A stretch of DNA of 22,318 nucleotides from assembly GCA_964572855.1 (NCBI GenBank), contig CAZNGF010000053.1, positions 1 to 22,318 of the forward strand, read 5' to 3'. The notes under the pieces were generated by a model, which had not been told where the DNA came from, made no database searches, and worked only from the letters and a program-made list of their open reading frames with translations. A program made the position numbers and the translations under genes. This document shows positions 21,891-22,318 of the stretch, in pieces. Each line of letters starts with the position of its first letter. Position 1 is the stretch's first letter. Origin of the DNA: CAZNGF01 sp964572855 (GTDB lineage Bacteria; Bipolaricaulota; Bipolaricaulia; RBG-16-55-9; JAJCYT01).

Positions 21891-22033
21891 CGTTTTTCCC
21901 CTTGCCCCACCCGCTGCTTCCCGCCAAACTTCCCACATGAAACAGGCTGACCTTTCCCAACGCCACGGACTTCAAGCGGGACGTCCCCTGACCAACGCGG
22001 TCACGGCTGAGTTCCTGCGGCGCTAGCCCGCGT

Positions 22034-22061
22034 TTGCGCAAACGGCGCGATCACCTATAAT
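22034..22061 (+). promoter_or_regulatory. Predicted promoter of the last gene
   Basis: TTGCGC (22034-22039), a 16-bp spacer, TATAAT (22056-22061, perfect -10), then a 31-base stretch with AGGAGG before ATG 22093. This means the last gene need not depend on read-through from the small RNA unit. Confidence 0.6.
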
Positions 22062-22092
22062 TCAAGCCAGCTCGCGGTTTTTAGGAGGACCC

Positions 22093-22318
22093 ATGAACGA
22101 GGAACAGGCCCCCGTCCCCCAGCCGGACCCTGAGAGCACGGAATCGGCGGCGACACCGACGCCCCCCTCCCGCAAACGCGGGCGCGGCTGGGTCTTTGCT
22201 CTGGCGGTCGTGTTCGTGGCCGCCGTCGCGTTTCTGGGCGGCTACGCCACGCACGGCACCTGGGGCGACGTCGTGCCGGGGATCGCGTTCCCGTCCGAGC
22301 CCGAGCCGCAGGTGCTGG
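22093..22318 (+). CDS. Membrane-anchored protein, N-terminal part (cut by window end)
   Basis: 75 codons are visible. Residues 1-30 are acidic, proline- and threonine-rich and presumably cytoplasmic (EEQAPVPQPDPEST). A basic stop (RKRGRGW) precedes a single hydrophobic helix at about 33-50 (VFALAVVFVAAVAFLGGY). The segment after it (HGTWGDVVPG...PSEPEPQVL) is likely outside the membrane. This type II layout is common to secreted proteases (S41 or trypsin-like) and other anchored proteins, but no domain is visible yet. The ATG has AGGAGG 4 bases upstream and a clear promoter. Confidence 0.8.
   Translation, partial: MNEEQAPVPQPDPESTESAATPTPPSRKRGRGWVFALAVVFVAAVAFLGGYATHGTWGDVVPGIAFPSEPEPQVL

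Noticed and set aside
21937..22026. 29-codon ORF (starts MKQADLSQRHGL) between the terminator and the last promoter
   Set aside because: No ribosome-binding site or adjacent promoter box, and no recognisable family. It is too short to support; it may be a remnant.
1..22318. CRISPR arrays, tRNA genes, insertion sequences, prophage
   Set aside because: No regularly spaced direct repeats, no tRNA-like T-arm or cloverleaf, and no transposase, integrase or phage motifs were seen on either strand.

Overview
The window is a GC-rich chromosomal stretch with tightly packed genes, probably from an environmental bacterium. The best guess is Chloroflexota or a relative. This rests on gene content, on dispersed palindromes built around GTAGGGGC/GCCCCTAC, and on several promoters whose -10 box lies only 6-7 nt before the start codon (leaderless mRNAs). 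No rRNA or tRNA gene was seen, so the assignment is an inference. No CRISPR array, IS element or prophage was found.

Left part (1-5557): the tail of a forward gene that looks like a xanthine-dehydrogenase-family (XDH) large subunit, a palindromic hairpin, and a hicB-hicA toxin-antitoxin pair. Facing it on the minus strand is a compact operon reading proA, XDH molybdopterin subunit, [2Fe-2S] subunit, FAD subunit. The two XDH loci converge on the toxin-antitoxin pair.

Middle part (5659-9956): a secreted protein of unknown function (minus strand) diverges from an SsnA-like aminohydrolase. An orphan THI5/NMT1-type substrate-binding lipoprotein-like or secreted protein follows, with its own promoter and a textbook terminator. 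Next is a DUF4260 membrane-protein gene broken by one missing G, then an intergenic region with a MITE-like palindromic repeat.

Right-middle part (9957-18300): a PncC/CinA-like plus nucleotidyltransferase fusion (probable NAD metabolism); a ribbon-helix-helix regulator directly followed by a chloramphenicol-acetyltransferase-like gene; an AI-2E-family permease; a large nicotinamidase/isochorismatase-like hydrolase; a PQQ-type sugar dehydrogenase beta-propeller; and a class III nucleotidyl cyclase fused to a TolB-like domain and TPR repeats.

Right end (18289-22318): a strong promoter starts a leaderless, arginine-rich 21-codon ORF ahead of argF (ornithine carbamoyltransferase), a candidate arginine attenuator. 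Then come a VOC-domain remnant, a YitT-family membrane protein and dinB (DNA polymerase IV). A self-contained small transcription unit follows. It has a consensus promoter with a palindrome filling the spacer, a 14-nt perfect complement of the 16S rRNA 3' end, a seven-codon ORF starting with ATC or ATA, and a strong intrinsic terminator. The window ends inside a membrane-anchored protein gene.

The two most novel-looking signals are the small RNA/mini-ORF unit at 21752-21890 and the arginine-rich leader at 18325-18390.
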